DNA from: Hyphomicrobiaceae bacterium
Lineage (GTDB): Bacteria > Pseudomonadota > Alphaproteobacteria > Rhizobiales > Xanthobacteraceae
DNA length: 41,288 bases
Reading direction: 5' to 3'
NCBI GenBank assembly: GCA_947472885.1
Contig: CANJBX010000031.1
Location: 1 to 41,288 of the forward strand
Part shown: positions 17,035 through 27,681 of the stretch, in pieces
Numbering within the stretch: the stretch's first letter is position 1
How the letters are laid out: the number at the start of each line of letters is the position of its first letter
The notes under the pieces: model-generated
What the model saw: the letters and a program-made list of their open reading frames with translations, nothing else
The model's database searches: none
Told to the model about the DNA's origin: nothing
Position numbers and translations under genes: made by a program

Positions 17035-18186
17035 ATGACCAAACGAAAACTGGGAATCGTAAGCACCGGCGCGATTGCGCTCGTCGCGATAATTTTGGCA
17101 GTGCACTGGTTCACTCGCACGGACGGCGCGGTTGCGCAGGCTCCGGGTGCCGGGCAGGGCCCGCGTGGCGTATCCATCTTGGTTGCGACCGCCGAGAAAA
17201 AGAAAACACCTGTGAAGGTCGAGGCACTGGGTACCGTGACGCCGATGGCGAGCGTTGCCATCAAGCCGCGTGTCGATAGCGAAATCGCCACGATCGAATT
17301 TGCCGACGGCGCCAAGGTGCGCGAAGGCGACGTGCTGATCACGCTCGACAAGCGCGCCATTGAAGCCCAGATTCAGGCCGCCGAAGGTCTGGTCGCGCGC
17401 GATCAGGCACAGCTCGAAGGCGCGCAGCGCGATGTCCGCCGCTATACCGAGCTGGTGGAAAAGAACGCCACGCCGGTGACGAACCTCGACAATGCCAAGA
17501 CGCAGGCTGCTGTTTTCTCCGCTGCCAAGCTGGCAGATGAGGGCACGCTCGCGAATCTCAAGGTGCAGCTGAGCTATACCAGCCTGCGCGCGCCGATCAC
17601 GGGCCGCATCAGTGCCGCAGCGCTGAAGGTCGGCAATTTCGTCCGTTCTGCGGATCTGGCGCCGATTGCCACCATCATCCAGACCGCGCCGATCTACGTT
17701 ACCTTTTCGGTGCCGCAAGGAACGTTGCCGAATATTCGCAAGGCGCTCGCCGCCGAGACCGCGACGATTGAAGCGCGCGTGCCGGGTGAGGCCCGCCCAG
17801 CGCAGGGCGCTGTCACCATGATCGAGAATACGGTCGATCCGGGTACCGGCATGGTGCTGGTGCGGGCAACCATGCCGAACACCGACGAATTTCTGTGGCC
17901 GGGCACGCTCGTCACCACGCAGCTGACGCTGCGCGAGGAGGAGGCTGTCACGGTTCCTTCCGCGGCTGTTCAGGTCAGCCAGGCCGGCAGCTTCGTGTTC
18001 GTCATCAAGGACGGCAAGGCTGCGGTGCGTCCGGTCAAGGTTGCCCGCGTCATCGGCACCGACGCCGCGCTGGAATCCGGCGTCGAGGCCGGCGAGACGA
18101 TTGCTACCGACGGATTTTTGCAGCTGACCGATGGCGCTCGGGTGAACATACGCCCAGCCCGCGCCGAGCCTAAGCCAGGAGCCTGA
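17035..18186 (+). CDS. RND efflux periplasmic adaptor subunit (membrane fusion protein)
   Basis: Periplasmic adaptor linking an RND permease to an outer-membrane channel. From the ATG at 17035 the protein has 383 residues. An N-terminal anchor or signal helix spans about residues 6-25. A beta-barrel/lipoyl half follows (VEALGTVTPMASVAIKPRVDSEI, then YTSLRAPITGRIS). The alpha-helical hairpin around ARDQAQLEGAQRDVRRYTELVEKNATPVTNLDNA lies between the lipoyl halves. I reject the longer in-frame reading from 16963 because it puts 24 hydrophilic residues before the anchor. The permease starts 4 bp after the stop, so the two form an operon. No outer-membrane gene is included. Confidence 0.92.
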   Translation: MTKRKLGIVSTGAIALVAIILAVHWFTRTDGAVAQAPGAGQGPRGVSILVATAEKKKTPVKVEALGTVTPMASVAIKPRVDSEIATIEFADGAKVREGDVLITLDKRAIEAQIQAAEGLVARDQAQLEGAQRDVRRYTELVEKNATPVTNLDNAKTQAAVFSAAKLADEGTLANLKVQLSYTSLRAPITGRISAAALKVGNFVRSADLAPIATIIQTAPIYVTFSVPQGTLPNIRKALAAETATIEARVPGEARPAQGAVTMIENTVDPGTGMVLVRATMPNTDEFLWPGTLVTTQLTLREEEAVTVPSAAVQVSQAGSFVFVIKDGKAAVRPVKVARVIGTDAALESGVEAGETIATDGFLQLTDGARVNIRPARAEPKPGA

Positions 18187-18190
18187 GCCA

Positions 18191-21100
18191 ATGGGATTTT
18201 CCGAGGCCTGTATTCGCCGCCCGGTCATGACGACCCTCGTGACCGTGGCGCTGATTGTCTTCGGAGTTTTCGGCTACCGGCTGTTGTCGGTGGCGGCGCT
18301 GCCGGCGGTTGACTTCCCGACCATTCAGATCACCGCGACGCTGCCGGGCGCCAGCCCGGAAACCATGGCCGCGTCGGTCGCTGGCCCGATTGAGCGCCAG
18401 CTTTCCACCATTGCCGGCATTTCGTCGATGACCTCGACGTCGGCGCTCGGCACCACCTCGATCATCATCCAGTTCGATCTCAACCGCAGCATCGATGGCG
18501 CTGCGCTCGACGTCCAGACCGCGCTGACCATCGCGCAACGCCGCCTGCCAATCGAAATGACGACGCCGCCGGCCTTCCGCAAGGTCAATCCCGGTGATTT
18601 CCCGATCCTGTTCATCAGCCTGATTTCCAATACGCTGCCGCTGTCGAAGGTCGATGATTACGCGCAGCTTGTGCTTGGCCAGCAGATTTCGCAGTTGCCC
18701 GGCGTTGCGCAGGTGCTGGTGTTCGGCAGCCAGAAATTTGCCATCCGCGTGCAGGTCGATCCGGTTGCCGCTGCGCAGCGCAATATCTCGCTCGACGACA
18801 TCCGCAATGTCATCTCGAAGGCCAACTCCAATACGCCCGTCGGCACGCTGGTCGGCCCGAAGCAGAATGTGACGCTGACCGCGTCGGCGGCGATGCAGCA
18901 GGCGGAGGATTACCGCAAGATCATCGTGGCCTATCGCAACGGCACGCCGGTGCGGCTCGAAGAAATCGCGCGCGTCATTGACGGCGTTGAGAACGACAAG
19001 GTCGCCAGCCTCTACAACGGCGAGCGCGCCATCGTGCTGGCGATCCAGCGCCAGCCCGACGCCAACACCGTTCAGGTGGTCGATCAGGTGCGCGCCCGTC
19101 TGCCGGCGTTCCGCACCCAGGTGCCGGCGTCGGTCAGGATGGAAGTGTTGAACGACCGCTCGATCTCGATCCGTGACTCGGTCGTCGATGTCCAGGAAAC
19201 GCTGGTCATCGCCATCGCGCTCGTGGTGCTGACGATCTTCATGTTCCTGCGCACGGTGTCCGCGACCGTCATTCCCGCGCTGGCGGTGCCGGTGTCGCTG
19301 GTTGCGACCTGTGGCGTGATCTACTGCTTCGGCTTCTCGATCAACAACATGACGTTACTGGCGCTGACGCTGTCGGTCGGCTTCGTGGTCGATGACGCCA
19401 TCGTCATGCTCGAGAATATCGTCCGCCATATTGAAGGCGGCATGAAACCCTATGAGGCGGCGCTGAAAGGCTCGCGTGAAATCGGCTTTACGATCATATC
19501 GATCACGTTCTCGCTGATCGCGGTGTTCATCCCGATCCTGTTGATGGGTGGCATGGTCGGACGCGTGTTCCGTGAGTTCGCCGTCACCATCGCCATTACC
19601 ATCGTGATGTCAGCCTTCATCTCGCTGACCCTGACGCCGATGCTGTGTGCCCGCGTGCTGCGCTCGCATCATGAAGGCGAACAGAAAAAGCAGAACATCG
19701 TATTGCGAGCGTTCGAGGTGATGTTCGACAAGATGCTGATCGGTTACGAGCGGTCGCTCGACTGGGTGCTGGATCACAAGTCCATCGTGATCTTCGTGAC
19801 GTTCGGCACGCTGGCTGCCAGCGCGGCGCTTTACGTCGTCATTCCGAAGGGCTTCTTCCCGATCGAGGATACCGGGTTCATTTCTGCGACGGTCGAGGGT
19901 CCGGCGGATATTTCGTTCCGTGCCATGTACGAGCGCCAGCAGGAAGTGGCAAAAATCGTCAAGGACGACCCGGCGGTCGATTATGTGAATTCGACGGTCG
20001 GTACCGGCGGCCCGAACCCGACCAACAACTACGGCCGCTTGTTCATCGCGCTGAAGTCGAAGAAGGAGCGCGGCGAGAGCGTTATCCAGGTCATCCAGCG
20101 TCTGCGCCGCACGGCGAATGGCGTCACCGGCATGGTGACGTACTTCCAGGCCGTCCAGAACATCAACATCACGGGTCGCCCCTCGAAGAGCGAATTCCAG
20201 TACACGCTGCAGTCGAGCGATACCCAGGTGCTTTACGCTGCGGCTCCGGAATTGCGCGACAAGATCGCCAAGATCGAAGGGCTACGCGACGTCACGACGG
20301 ACCTCTACATCAAGAATCCCCAGCTTACGGTGGAGATCGATCGTGAGAAGGCCGCAGTCTATGGCGTGTCGGTCGATCAGATCCGTCAGGAACTGTTCAA
20401 CACATTCGGTAGCCGCCAGGTCGCGACGATCTACACGCCGTCCAACGACTACCAGATCATTCTTGAAGGCATGCCGGAGATCCAGGGCGACCCGGCCGCG
20501 CTTTCCAAGATATTCCTCAAGACCAGTGCGCCTGCCGCGGTCGTCGCGCCGGGTGCCGGCGTCAACGGCGTCGGCGTGTTGTCCGGCCCGGTCATTCCGC
20601 TGTCCGCGGTGACAAAGATCGTGCCGACGGTTGGACCGCTGCAGGTCAATCATCAGGGCCAGCAGCCTGCGGTGACGATCTCGTTCAACCTCGCGCCGGG
20701 CTACTCCATCGGGCAGGCAACGGACGCGATCCGGCTGATCGAACGCGATTCAAACTTGCCGGCCTCGATCTCGTCGGGATTCCAGGGCGCCGCGCAGGTG
20801 TTCGAGGATTCCAAGAAGGGCCAGGGCGTGCTGGTGCTGGCGGCGATCTTCGCCGCCTACGTCGTGCTTGGCGTGCTTTACGAGAGCTTCATCCACCCGA
20901 TCACCATCATTTCCGGCCTCCCTTCCGCCGGTGTCGGCGCGCTGCTGGTGCTGATGGCGTTCCAGATGGACCTCTCGGTGATCGCGATGATCGGCATCGT
21001 CATGCTGGTCGGCATCGTGAAGAAGAACGCGATCATGATCATCGATTTCGCCATCGAACGGCGGCACCTTGGCCTTGCAGCACACCCGGCGATCCGCGAA

Positions 21101-21382
21101 GCCTGCCTGCTGCGTTTCCGCCCGATCATGATGACGACGTTTGCCGCGATCTTCGGCACGCTGCCGATTGCGCTTGGCACTGGCGCCGGCGCCGAACTGC
21201 GCCAGCCGCTCGGCATCGCGGTCGTCGGCGGTCTGTGCGTGTCGCAGCTTCTGACGCTATACATCACGCCGGTGATCTACCTTTATCTCGACCGGGTTGA
21301 CCGGACTCTCAAGCGGCGCCTTGAGCCTCGCCTGGAAGAAGTGCTGGAAGCACCGGAACGTCCGGCGGTTGCGGCGGAGTAG
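18191..21382 (+). CDS. RND multidrug efflux permease, MdtB/MdtC-like (HAE1 family)
   Basis: Proton-driven inner-membrane pump of 1063 residues, the expected length, with twelve predicted membrane helices and two large periplasmic loops. The first helix segment, RRPVMTTLVTVALIVFGVFGYRLL, and the loop start, LPAVDFPTIQITATLPGASPE, resemble MdtB/MdtC/MuxB more than AcrB. The proton-relay Asp pair lies in TM4 (SVGFVVDDAIVMLENI). GRVFREFAVTIAITI and the C-terminal half repeat, GIVKKNAIMIIDFA, are also present. It pairs with the adaptor directly upstream. MdtBC normally need two permeases; only one is here, so a homotrimer is likely. A terminator follows. Confidence 0.93.
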   Translation: MGFSEACIRRPVMTTLVTVALIVFGVFGYRLLSVAALPAVDFPTIQITATLPGASPETMAASVAGPIERQLSTIAGISSMTSTSALGTTSIIIQFDLNRSIDGAALDVQTALTIAQRRLPIEMTTPPAFRKVNPGDFPILFISLISNTLPLSKVDDYAQLVLGQQISQLPGVAQVLVFGSQKFAIRVQVDPVAAAQRNISLDDIRNVISKANSNTPVGTLVGPKQNVTLTASAAMQQAEDYRKIIVAYRNGTPVRLEEIARVIDGVENDKVASLYNGERAIVLAIQRQPDANTVQVVDQVRARLPAFRTQVPASVRMEVLNDRSISIRDSVVDVQETLVIAIALVVLTIFMFLRTVSATVIPALAVPVSLVATCGVIYCFGFSINNMTLLALTLSVGFVVDDAIVMLENIVRHIEGGMKPYEAALKGSREIGFTIISITFSLIAVFIPILLMGGMVGRVFREFAVTIAITIVMSAFISLTLTPMLCARVLRSHHEGEQKKQNIVLRAFEVMFDKMLIGYERSLDWVLDHKSIVIFVTFGTLAASAALYVVIPKGFFPIEDTGFISATVEGPADISFRAMYERQQEVAKIVKDDPAVDYVNSTVGTGGPNPTNNYGRLFIALKSKKERGESVIQVIQRLRRTANGVTGMVTYFQAVQNINITGRPSKSEFQYTLQSSDTQVLYAAAPELRDKIAKIEGLRDVTTDLYIKNPQLTVEIDREKAAVYGVSVDQIRQELFNTFGSRQVATIYTPSNDYQIILEGMPEIQGDPAALSKIFLKTSAPAAVVAPGAGVNGVGVLSGPVIPLSAVTKIVPTVGPLQVNHQGQQPAVTISFNLAPGYSIGQATDAIRLIERDSNLPASISSGFQGAAQVFEDSKKGQGVLVLAAIFAAYVVLGVLYESFIHPITIISGLPSAGVGALLVLMAFQMDLSVIAMIGIVMLVGIVKKNAIMIIDFAIERRHLGLAAHPAIREACLLRFRPIMMTTFAAIFGTLPIALGTGAGAELRQPLGIAVVGGLCVSQLLTLYITPVIYLYLDRVDRTLKRRLEPRLEEVLEAPERPAVAAE

Positions 21383-21410
21383 GGTCTTCGCTTCACCGCT
21401 GGTTCAAACA

Positions 21411-21439
21411 AAAGCCCGGCTCATTGAGCCGGACTTTTT
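21411..21439. terminator. Bidirectional intrinsic terminator between the RND permease and erpA
   Basis: GCCCGGCTC and GAGCCGGAC form a stem around an ATT loop with one mismatch. The hairpin is flanked by AAAA on the left and TTTTT on the right. It can therefore stop transcription from the permease on the plus strand and from erpA on the minus strand. It lies between the convergent stops of those two genes. Confidence 0.85.
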
Positions 21440-21459
21440 GTGTCGATAAAAAACAGAGA

Positions 21460-21789
21460 TTAAATCGAGAAGCTCGTCCCGCAGCCGCAAGAGGCCGTCG
21501 CGACGGGATTATTGATCTTGAACGATGCGCCGATCAGGTCATCGACATAATCAATCTCGGCGCCCGCCATGTATTGCTGCGACACCGCATCGATCAGTAC
21601 GACCGCGCCTTCGCGCGCCAGCACCAGATCCTCGTCGGTCTTGGTCTGCTCGAAATCGAACTTGTATTGAAAGCCGGAACAGCCACCGCCCTCGACCGAC
21701 ACGCGCAGCATGGCGCCGGCCGGTTCATTCTTGAGAATGACGCCGATTCGCCTGGCCGCCCGTTCGCTCAGACTTACCGTTGCTGTCAT
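21460..21789 (-). CDS. erpA: Iron-sulfur cluster insertion protein ErpA (A-type carrier)
   Basis: A-type carrier that passes Fe-S clusters to apoproteins, 109 residues as usual. The three cluster-binding cysteines are seen at Cys37 (VEGGGCSGFQY), Cys101 and Cys103 (SCGCGTSFSI). Neighbouring conserved segments are LRVSVEGGG and GASFKINNP. The gene is divergent from dgt and converges on the RND permease. In relatives I recall erpA next to xthA, so the RND pair appears to be inserted between them. Confidence 0.95.
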   Translation of the reverse strand: MTATVSLSERAARRIGVILKNEPAGAMLRVSVEGGGCSGFQYKFDFEQTKTDEDLVLAREGAVVLIDAVSQQYMAGAEIDYVDDLIGASFKINNPVATASCGCGTSFSI

Positions 21790-21943
21790 GGTGCCACTCT
21801 AGCCCGGTTTTCAGGCTGCGGGCCACGTTAGTCTGCGCCAGTTGCCAATTCCTCTACGGCATAGGTATGTCTGCCCTGGAGCTTGGTCAACGGCACCCGG
21901 TCGCCGATTTCGGGCCGCGATAGTTCAATTCAGGTCATCGATC

Positions 21944-23146
21944 ATGGTCCAGAATCGCGGTCGGCAGGCAGTCTTCGCGGATGACCCCGCGCGGAGCCGG
22001 GGCCGGCTGGTGGCAGAACCCGGAAGTGTCACCCGTAGCGACTTCCGCCGCGATTGCGACCGCATCATCCATTCGACGGCGTTCCGGCGGCTGGCGCACA
22101 AGACGCAGGTTTTCGTCTACCACGAGGGCGATCACTTCCGGACACGGCTGACCCACACGCTTGAGGTCACGCAGATCGCGCGTTCGCTGGCGCGGGCGCT
22201 GGCGGTCGATGAGGATCTCGCGGAAGCCTCCGCGCTTGGCCACGATCTGGGTCACACACCGTTCGGCCACGCGGGCGAGCGCGCCCTCGACCGTTGCCTC
22301 GCGGACTTCGGCGGCTTCGATCACAACGCCCAGACGCTGGCCGTCGTGACACGGCTGGAGCGCCGCTATGCGGCTTTCGATGGCCTCAACCTGACGTGGG
22401 AAACGCTCGAAGGTCTGGTCAAGCACAATGGCCCGTTGACCGACCGTGCCGGAAATCCGGCGGGCCGCTTCGTCAAGCGCGGCGTGGCGGCGTCGATTCT
22501 GGAATATTCCGGCAGGCATAATCTCGAGCTTTGGAATTATCCCGGCGTTGAGGCGCAGGCCGCGGCCATTGCCGACGATATCGCCTACGACGCCCATGAC
22601 ATTGATGATGGCTTGCGCGCCGGCCTGTTCGTACTTGATGAACTCGCCGCGGTGCCCTTCATCGCGGACCTGATCCGGGAGGTAGATCAGGCAACGCCGG
22701 GTCTCGACGATTTTCGCCGCAGCCACGAAGTCGTCCGCCGCATCATCACGCGCATGATCGAGGACGTGATCGCCGAGAGCCTGAATCGCATCGCCGGGAT
22801 TGCACCCGCGAGCGCCGCTGATATTCGCGGCGCGGGCAGGGCAAGCGTCGGATTCTCGCCCGCGATGGCGGAGACCGACAAGGCGATCAAGGGGTTTCTC
22901 CATCCGCGCATGTATCGCCACGAGCGGGTGATGGGAATCATGACCGCCGCCGAACAGGTGCTGCATGACCTGTTCGGCCGTTATCTTGGCTGGCCGGACG
23001 ACCTGCCGGGTGAGTGGGGGCAAAATCTTGCCGGGGACGAACGGATACGGGCGCGGCAAATCGCCGATTTCATCGCCGGAATGACCGACCGTTTTGCGTT
23101 GATTGAACACGCAAGGCTTTTTGACAGTACCCCTGAATTGCGTTAG
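21944..23146 (+). CDS. dgt: dGTPase-like dNTP triphosphohydrolase
   Basis: HD-domain enzyme that hydrolyses dNTPs to nucleosides and tripolyphosphate. I choose the ATG at 21944 (400 residues), because the sequence upstream in frame is unconserved and carries no family motif. The HD metal ligands are clear: [16 protein letters not shown] (first His), [16 protein letters not shown] (His-Asp) and the later [13 protein letters not shown] (Asp). The N-terminal [23 protein letters not shown] block is diagnostic for the dGTPase family. argS follows 122 bp downstream in the same direction, the order I recall from other Rhizobiales. Confidence 0.94.
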   Translation: MVQNRGRQAVFADDPARSRGRLVAEPGSVTRSDFRRDCDRIIHSTAFRRLAHKTQVFVYHEGDHFRTRLTHTLEVTQIARSLARALAVDEDLAEASALGHDLGHTPFGHAGERALDRCLADFGGFDHNAQTLAVVTRLERRYAAFDGLNLTWETLEGLVKHNGPLTDRAGNPAGRFVKRGVAASILEYSGRHNLELWNYPGVEAQAAAIADDIAYDAHDIDDGLRAGLFVLDELAAVPFIADLIREVDQATPGLDDFRRSHEVVRRIITRMIEDVIAESLNRIAGIAPASAADIRGAGRASVGFSPAMAETDKAIKGFLHPRMYRHERVMGIMTAAEQVLHDLFGRYLGWPDDLPGEWGQNLAGDERIRARQIADFIAGMTDRFALIEHARLFDSTPELR

Positions 23147-23268
23147 TCCGCGCCGATTATTCCTGTTAGGCCAGCCATTTGCGGCCTGTTCATAACTTTT
23201 CAAGCGGTATACGAGATAACCAGATGCCGGGCATCTCCGCTCTGCGTTACGAGACTAGGGCCCGCGGC

Positions 23269-25125
23269 ATGACTGGCAGCGACAAGAACATTTTTGCCGT
23301 CGTGCTTGAGCGCGTCCATGCGGCAACGGACGCACTTGTATCGGCAGGCAAGCTGCCTGCGGGTCTCGATAAGTCCCGCATTGTCGTCGAACCTCCGAAG
23401 GATGCATCCCACGGCGATATGGCGACCAACGTCGCGATGGTGCTGGCCAAGCCCGCCAATGCCAGGCCGCGCGAGCTTGCGGAAGCGGTCGCCGAAAAAC
23501 TGCGGTCCGATCCGCTCATCGCCAAGGTCGAGATCGCCGGTCCTGGATTTATCAATCTTGTTCTGAAGCCTGCGGCCTGGGCCGATGCGCTGCATGCCGC
23601 TGTCGTTGCCGGTGCGAACTACGGCAAGAGCGCCATGGGCGCGCACAAGAAGATCAACGTCGAATATGTATCGGCCAATCCGACCGGCCCCATGCATATC
23701 GGCCATTGCCGTGGCGCCGTATTTGGTGATGCGCTTGCGAACCTGCTTATTTTTGCGGGCTACGACGTTACCCGCGAATACTACATCAACGATGCCGGTG
23801 CGCAGGTCGATGTTTTGGCGCGCTCGGCGTTCCTGCGCTATCGCGAGGCGCTCGGTGAAAATATCGGACCGATGCCGGAAGGTCTTTATCCCGGCGACTA
23901 TCTCCAGGAATGCGGCGCTGAACTTGCGAGCGACTATGGGCAGGCGCTCAAGGAAATGCAGGAAGCCGAATGGCTGCCCATCGTGCGCGAACGCGCCATC
24001 AACATGATGATCGCGGAAATCCGCAATGATCTGATGGCGCTCAATGTCGTCCATGACCTGTTTTTCTCCGAGCGTTCGCTGATCGAAGGCGAACCGGAAG
24101 AGGTCGTGTTCACCGGCGGGGCCACGGCGGAGGTGATTGTGGTTGCGCCGAAGCCGCCGCCGCCCGATCTGGTTGCCGAGGCCATTGCAAAGCTGCGCGC
24201 GCAAGGCGTTGTCTATGAGGGCCGTTTGCCGCCGCCCAAGGGTGCGCCGGTCGAGGACTATGAGGACCGCGAGCAGACACTGTTTCGTTCGACGGATTTC
24301 GGCGATGACGTCGATCGGCCGTTGATGAAGTCCGACGGCAGCTACACCTATTTCGCGTCCGACATCGCCTATCACAAGTCGAAGATCGACCGTGGCTTCG
24401 CCACCATGATCGACGTCTGGGGCGCCGACCACGGTGGCTATGTCAAACGGATGCAGGCGGCGGTCAAAGCCGTCAGCGATGGCAAGGCTGAACTCGATGT
24501 GAAACTCGTGCAGCTCGTGAGGCTGTTGCGTAATGGCGAGCCGATCAAGATGTCGAAGCGGGCCGGTGAGCTCATCCTGTCGCGCGATGTCGTCGCCGAA
24601 GTTGGCCGTGACGCCGTGCGCTTCATGATGCTCTATCGCAAGAACGACGCCTTGCTGGACTTCGATCTGGCCAAGGTGATCGAGCAGTCGCGCGACAATG
24701 CGGTGTTCTACGTTCAATACGGCCACGCGCGCGGGCAGTCGATTTTCCGCAATGGGCTTGAGGTGCTTCCCGACCTGCCGGCAGATCCCGAGGGCCGCGC
24801 CGCCGTGCTGGCGAAGGCGAATCTCGCGCTGCTGGACGACCCGGCTGAACTGGCGCTGATCCGTCGGATCGCGCAGTTCCCCCGCCTGATCGAGGCCGCG
24901 GCAGAGGCCCATGAGCCGCACCGGATCGCGTTTTACCTCTATGAATTGGCCTCCGAGTTTCACGGGCAGTACTCTCTAGGGACCAAATCGCCTCATTTAC
25001 GCTTCATTATCCAGAATGATCCAAAGATGACGGCAGCCCGTCTTGCAATGGTGCAGGGGGTGGTCGGCGTGCTCGCTGCCGGACTGGCGTTACTCGGCGT
25101 CAGCGCGCCAGAGGAGATGCGTTGA
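23269..25125 (+). CDS. argS: Arginyl-tRNA synthetase
   Basis: Class I synthetase charging tRNA-Arg. I take the ATG at 23269 ([16 protein letters not shown], 618 residues) as the start because homologues begin near the [10 protein letters not shown] helix; in-frame starts at 23179 and 23224 would add an unconserved leader. The N-terminal Add1 domain includes [18 protein letters not shown]. The HIGH motif is HIGH at residues 143-146 ([13 protein letters not shown]). A KMSK-type motif, [10 protein letters not shown], is near residue 427, which many ArgRS lack. The C-terminal anticodon-binding region ends [12 protein letters not shown] and onward. Confidence 0.95.
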   Translation: MTGSDKNIFAVVLERVHAATDALVSAGKLPAGLDKSRIVVEPPKDASHGDMATNVAMVLAKPANARPRELAEAVAEKLRSDPLIAKVEIAGPGFINLVLKPAAWADALHAAVVAGANYGKSAMGAHKKINVEYVSANPTGPMHIGHCRGAVFGDALANLLIFAGYDVTREYYINDAGAQVDVLARSAFLRYREALGENIGPMPEGLYPGDYLQECGAELASDYGQALKEMQEAEWLPIVRERAINMMIAEIRNDLMALNVVHDLFFSERSLIEGEPEEVVFTGGATAEVIVVAPKPPPPDLVAEAIAKLRAQGVVYEGRLPPPKGAPVEDYEDREQTLFRSTDFGDDVDRPLMKSDGSYTYFASDIAYHKSKIDRGFATMIDVWGADHGGYVKRMQAAVKAVSDGKAELDVKLVQLVRLLRNGEPIKMSKRAGELILSRDVVAEVGRDAVRFMMLYRKNDALLDFDLAKVIEQSRDNAVFYVQYGHARGQSIFRNGLEVLPDLPADPEGRAAVLAKANLALLDDPAELALIRRIAQFPRLIEAAAEAHEPHRIAFYLYELASEFHGQYSLGTKSPHLRFIIQNDPKMTAARLAMVQGVVGVLAAGLALLGVSAPEEMR

Positions 25126-25194
25126 TCGCCGGGCGATCTGCGTTACGGCGAAGATGCTTCGCACGAGTCAGCACACGGGTGGCAACAGCAGCCG

Positions 25195-26616
25195 ATGGCG
25201 AACGACCCCATGAGCCGAGCGCCCCGTTTCCCGTTCAGCCGCGGTAATCCGCAGGCGGAGCCGGGAATGCGCGACTATGCTTCGCGGGACCTTCCTCCGC
25301 ATGCGCCGATGCCTCGCCCGCAGCATGCTTCCGTCAACGATCCCTTGAGCGAACTGGCGCGCCTGATCGGCCAGACCGATCCATTCGGCGAAGCCGCGCG
25401 TAGCGCTATTCCGCAGCGCGACGACCGCGCCGGCGGTTGGCCGGGCAGTCCGCCGCCGCAATACAGCACCGGCTTGCCGCCGCTGATGCCGGAATACCGC
25501 GATGATCGCCGTGCGCCGCAGGATCACTACGTCGGCCAGCACGCCGGTCCGGCTTATTCCGATCCGGGCCAGCAGACCTACGATCCGCGTTACGACCAGC
25601 AGCCTTACGCCGCGCCGCATGCACAATACGGCCAGGGCCGCGCCGATGCCCCGTACTACGGCGACAACGGCCAACTGATGCAGCAGGACCCATACGCTGC
25701 GGACCCTTATGGCTATGAAGAGCGCCGTCCGCGGCGCCGCAGTGGCATGATCATTGTTGCAGCGGTGCTGGGGCTGGCGATGGTCGGCACCGCCGGCGCC
25801 TATGCTTACCGGACCATGTTCAACGGCGGCATGTCCGGTCCGCCTCCGCTCATCAAGGCCGATACGGCGCCGAACAAGGTCGTGCCGGCGCAGGCCAGCG
25901 CGACGGACATGTCGGGCAAACAGATCTACGATCGCGTCGGCGGCAATGCCGGGCAGGGCGAGCGCGTGGTGTCGCGCGAGGAACAGCCGGTTGACGTGAA
26001 AGCCACGGCGACGCGGCCGTCGTATCCGGCCAATTCCGGTCAGCAGATGGCGGCCCAGTTCCCGCCGCCGCCCGGCGCAGGCGCATCCGGCACCTTGCCG
26101 CAGACGCCGCCGGTGCAGGTTGGCAGCCAGACCGAGCCACGCAAGGTTAGAACGGTGACGATCAGGCCGGACCAGCAGGGATCGGTGGCTTCCGCTGCGC
26201 CGGCGCAGGCAGCGCCACGTGCCACGGCAAATAGTGCCATTAGAACACCGGCTGGCGGCAATGCGCCGCTCTCGCTGACGCCGCAGGGCGCAGCGGCCGT
26301 GCCGGAGCGCGTCGCCACGGCGAATTCTGCTTTATCCGCAGCTACTTCGAGCGCGGCGCCGACCGGCGTCGGGTTCATGGTGCAGGTCTCGGCCCAGAAG
26401 TCGCAGGCCGAGGCCAGTTCGGCCTTCCGGTCGGCCCAGTCGAAGTACCCGAACCTCCTGGGTTCCTACCAAGTGGTTCTGCGTAAAAAGGAAGTTGCCG
26501 GGAAGGGCACGTTCTACGGCGCCCAGGTCGGCCCGTTTGAAAGCCGCGAGGACGCCAACGGCCTGTGCGTGCAGCTCAAAACCGCCGGTGGAAACTGCCT
26601 GGTGGAAAAGAACTAA
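25195..26616 (+). CDS. SPOR-domain membrane protein
   Basis: A 473-residue bitopic inner-membrane protein. A long cytoplasmic N-terminus, rich in Pro, Gln, Asp and Tyr and likely disordered, runs to about residue 182. A basic stretch, RRPRRRSG, precedes a single transmembrane helix at about 187-205. A low-complexity Ala/Pro periplasmic linker extends to about 390. The C-terminal SPOR domain (VGFMVQVSAQKSQAEASSAF, then FYGAQVGPFESREDA and CLVEKN) binds denuded glycan strands of septal peptidoglycan. It sits between argS and nagZ, the usual alphaproteobacterial order, and probably shares their transcript. Confidence 0.9.
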   Translation: MANDPMSRAPRFPFSRGNPQAEPGMRDYASRDLPPHAPMPRPQHASVNDPLSELARLIGQTDPFGEAARSAIPQRDDRAGGWPGSPPPQYSTGLPPLMPEYRDDRRAPQDHYVGQHAGPAYSDPGQQTYDPRYDQQPYAAPHAQYGQGRADAPYYGDNGQLMQQDPYAADPYGYEERRPRRRSGMIIVAAVLGLAMVGTAGAYAYRTMFNGGMSGPPPLIKADTAPNKVVPAQASATDMSGKQIYDRVGGNAGQGERVVSREEQPVDVKATATRPSYPANSGQQMAAQFPPPPGAGASGTLPQTPPVQVGSQTEPRKVRTVTIRPDQQGSVASAAPAQAAPRATANSAIRTPAGGNAPLSLTPQGAAAVPERVATANSALSAATSSAAPTGVGFMVQVSAQKSQAEASSAFRSAQSKYPNLLGSYQVVLRKKEVAGKGTFYGAQVGPFESREDANGLCVQLKTAGGNCLVEKN

Positions 26617-26655
26617 CTCTTTGAATCGCAATGAACTTGCGGCATAAGCGCGGGC

Positions 26656-27681
26656 ATGGCCCCACGCGCTTTTATCACCGGACTTGAAGGACTGAAAATC
26701 GCGCCCGCAGAGCGCGATTTTCTGCGTGCGACCGATCCCTGGGGTCTCATTCTCTTCAAACGCAACATCGACAACCCGACCCAAGTTGCTGATCTTGTGC
26801 GGGAGTTCCGCAAGAGCGTCGGCCGTGCCGATGCTCCGGTCCTGATCGACCAGGAGGGCGGTCGGGTCCAGCGGATGCAGCCGCCGCACTGGCCGGCTTA
26901 CCCGCCCGGCAAGGCCTATGCGAGCCTATATGCTGGTGATGCTTCGTCGGCCAAGGCCGCTGCGCGGCTCGGCGCGCGCCTGATAGCGTCGGATTTGGCG
27001 GAATTGGGCATTACCGTCGATTGTCTGCCGCTCGCCGACGTTCCGATACCCGGCTCGCACGACGTCATTGGCGACCGCGCCTACGGCGATACCGTCGAGC
27101 AGGTTGCGGCGCTGGCGCGGGCGGTTTCGGACGGACTGCTGGACGGTGGTGTGCTGCCGGTGCTCAAGCACATTCCGGGGCACGGCCGGGCCGGGTCCGA
27201 CAGCCACAAGATGTTACCCGTGGTCGATACCGACCGGGCGACGCTGGAAGCCACCGACTTTGCCGCCTTCCGGCCACTCGCAGATCTGCCGCTCGCCATG
27301 ACCGCCCATGTTGTGTTCACAGCCCTCGATCCGCTGCTTCCTGCGACCACCTCGCGGATTATGATCGACCAGGTGATTCGCGGGTTCATCGGGTTTGGTG
27401 GTGCGTTGATGAGTGATGATGTGTCGATGGAGGCGCTGTCCGGGTCGATCGGCGCGCGCACGGCGGCTGCACTGGCAGCCGGTTGCGACCTCGCCCTGCA
27501 CTGCAACGGCAAGCTCGATGAAATGAAGGAAGTCGCCGCCAACACGCAAGAGCTTTCCGGTCAGGCGTTGCGCCGCGCCGAGGCTGCGCTGGCCGCGCGG
27601 ACGCAACCGAAGGCGCTCGATGGCGCCGCCGCGCGCGCCGAGTTTGCGCGCGTGATGGGTACCGCGGGAGCCGTCGCATGA
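26656..27681 (+). CDS. nagZ: Beta-N-acetylhexosaminidase NagZ
   Basis: GH3-family glycosidase that removes N-acetylglucosamine from anhydro-muropeptides in cell-wall recycling, acting in the cytoplasm. The 341-residue length is normal. The signature DQEGGRVQRM lies at residues 56-65. The flexible His/Asp loop KHIPGHGRAGSDSH starts at residue 171, and the nucleophile region is MSDDVSM at 252-258, with the catalytic Asp at 254. The stop overlaps the start of scpA by 4 bp (ATGA), indicating translational coupling. Confidence 0.94.
   Translation: MAPRAFITGLEGLKIAPAERDFLRATDPWGLILFKRNIDNPTQVADLVREFRKSVGRADAPVLIDQEGGRVQRMQPPHWPAYPPGKAYASLYAGDASSAKAAARLGARLIASDLAELGITVDCLPLADVPIPGSHDVIGDRAYGDTVEQVAALARAVSDGLLDGGVLPVLKHIPGHGRAGSDSHKMLPVVDTDRATLEATDFAAFRPLADLPLAMTAHVVFTALDPLLPATTSRIMIDQVIRGFIGFGGALMSDDVSMEALSGSIGARTAAALAAGCDLALHCNGKLDEMKEVAANTQELSGQALRRAEAALAARTQPKALDGAAARAEFARVMGTAGAVA

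Noticed and set aside
23200-24963. 587-codon minus-strand frame opposite argS
   Set aside because: Composition typical of an antisense shadow; argS motifs are complete on the plus strand.
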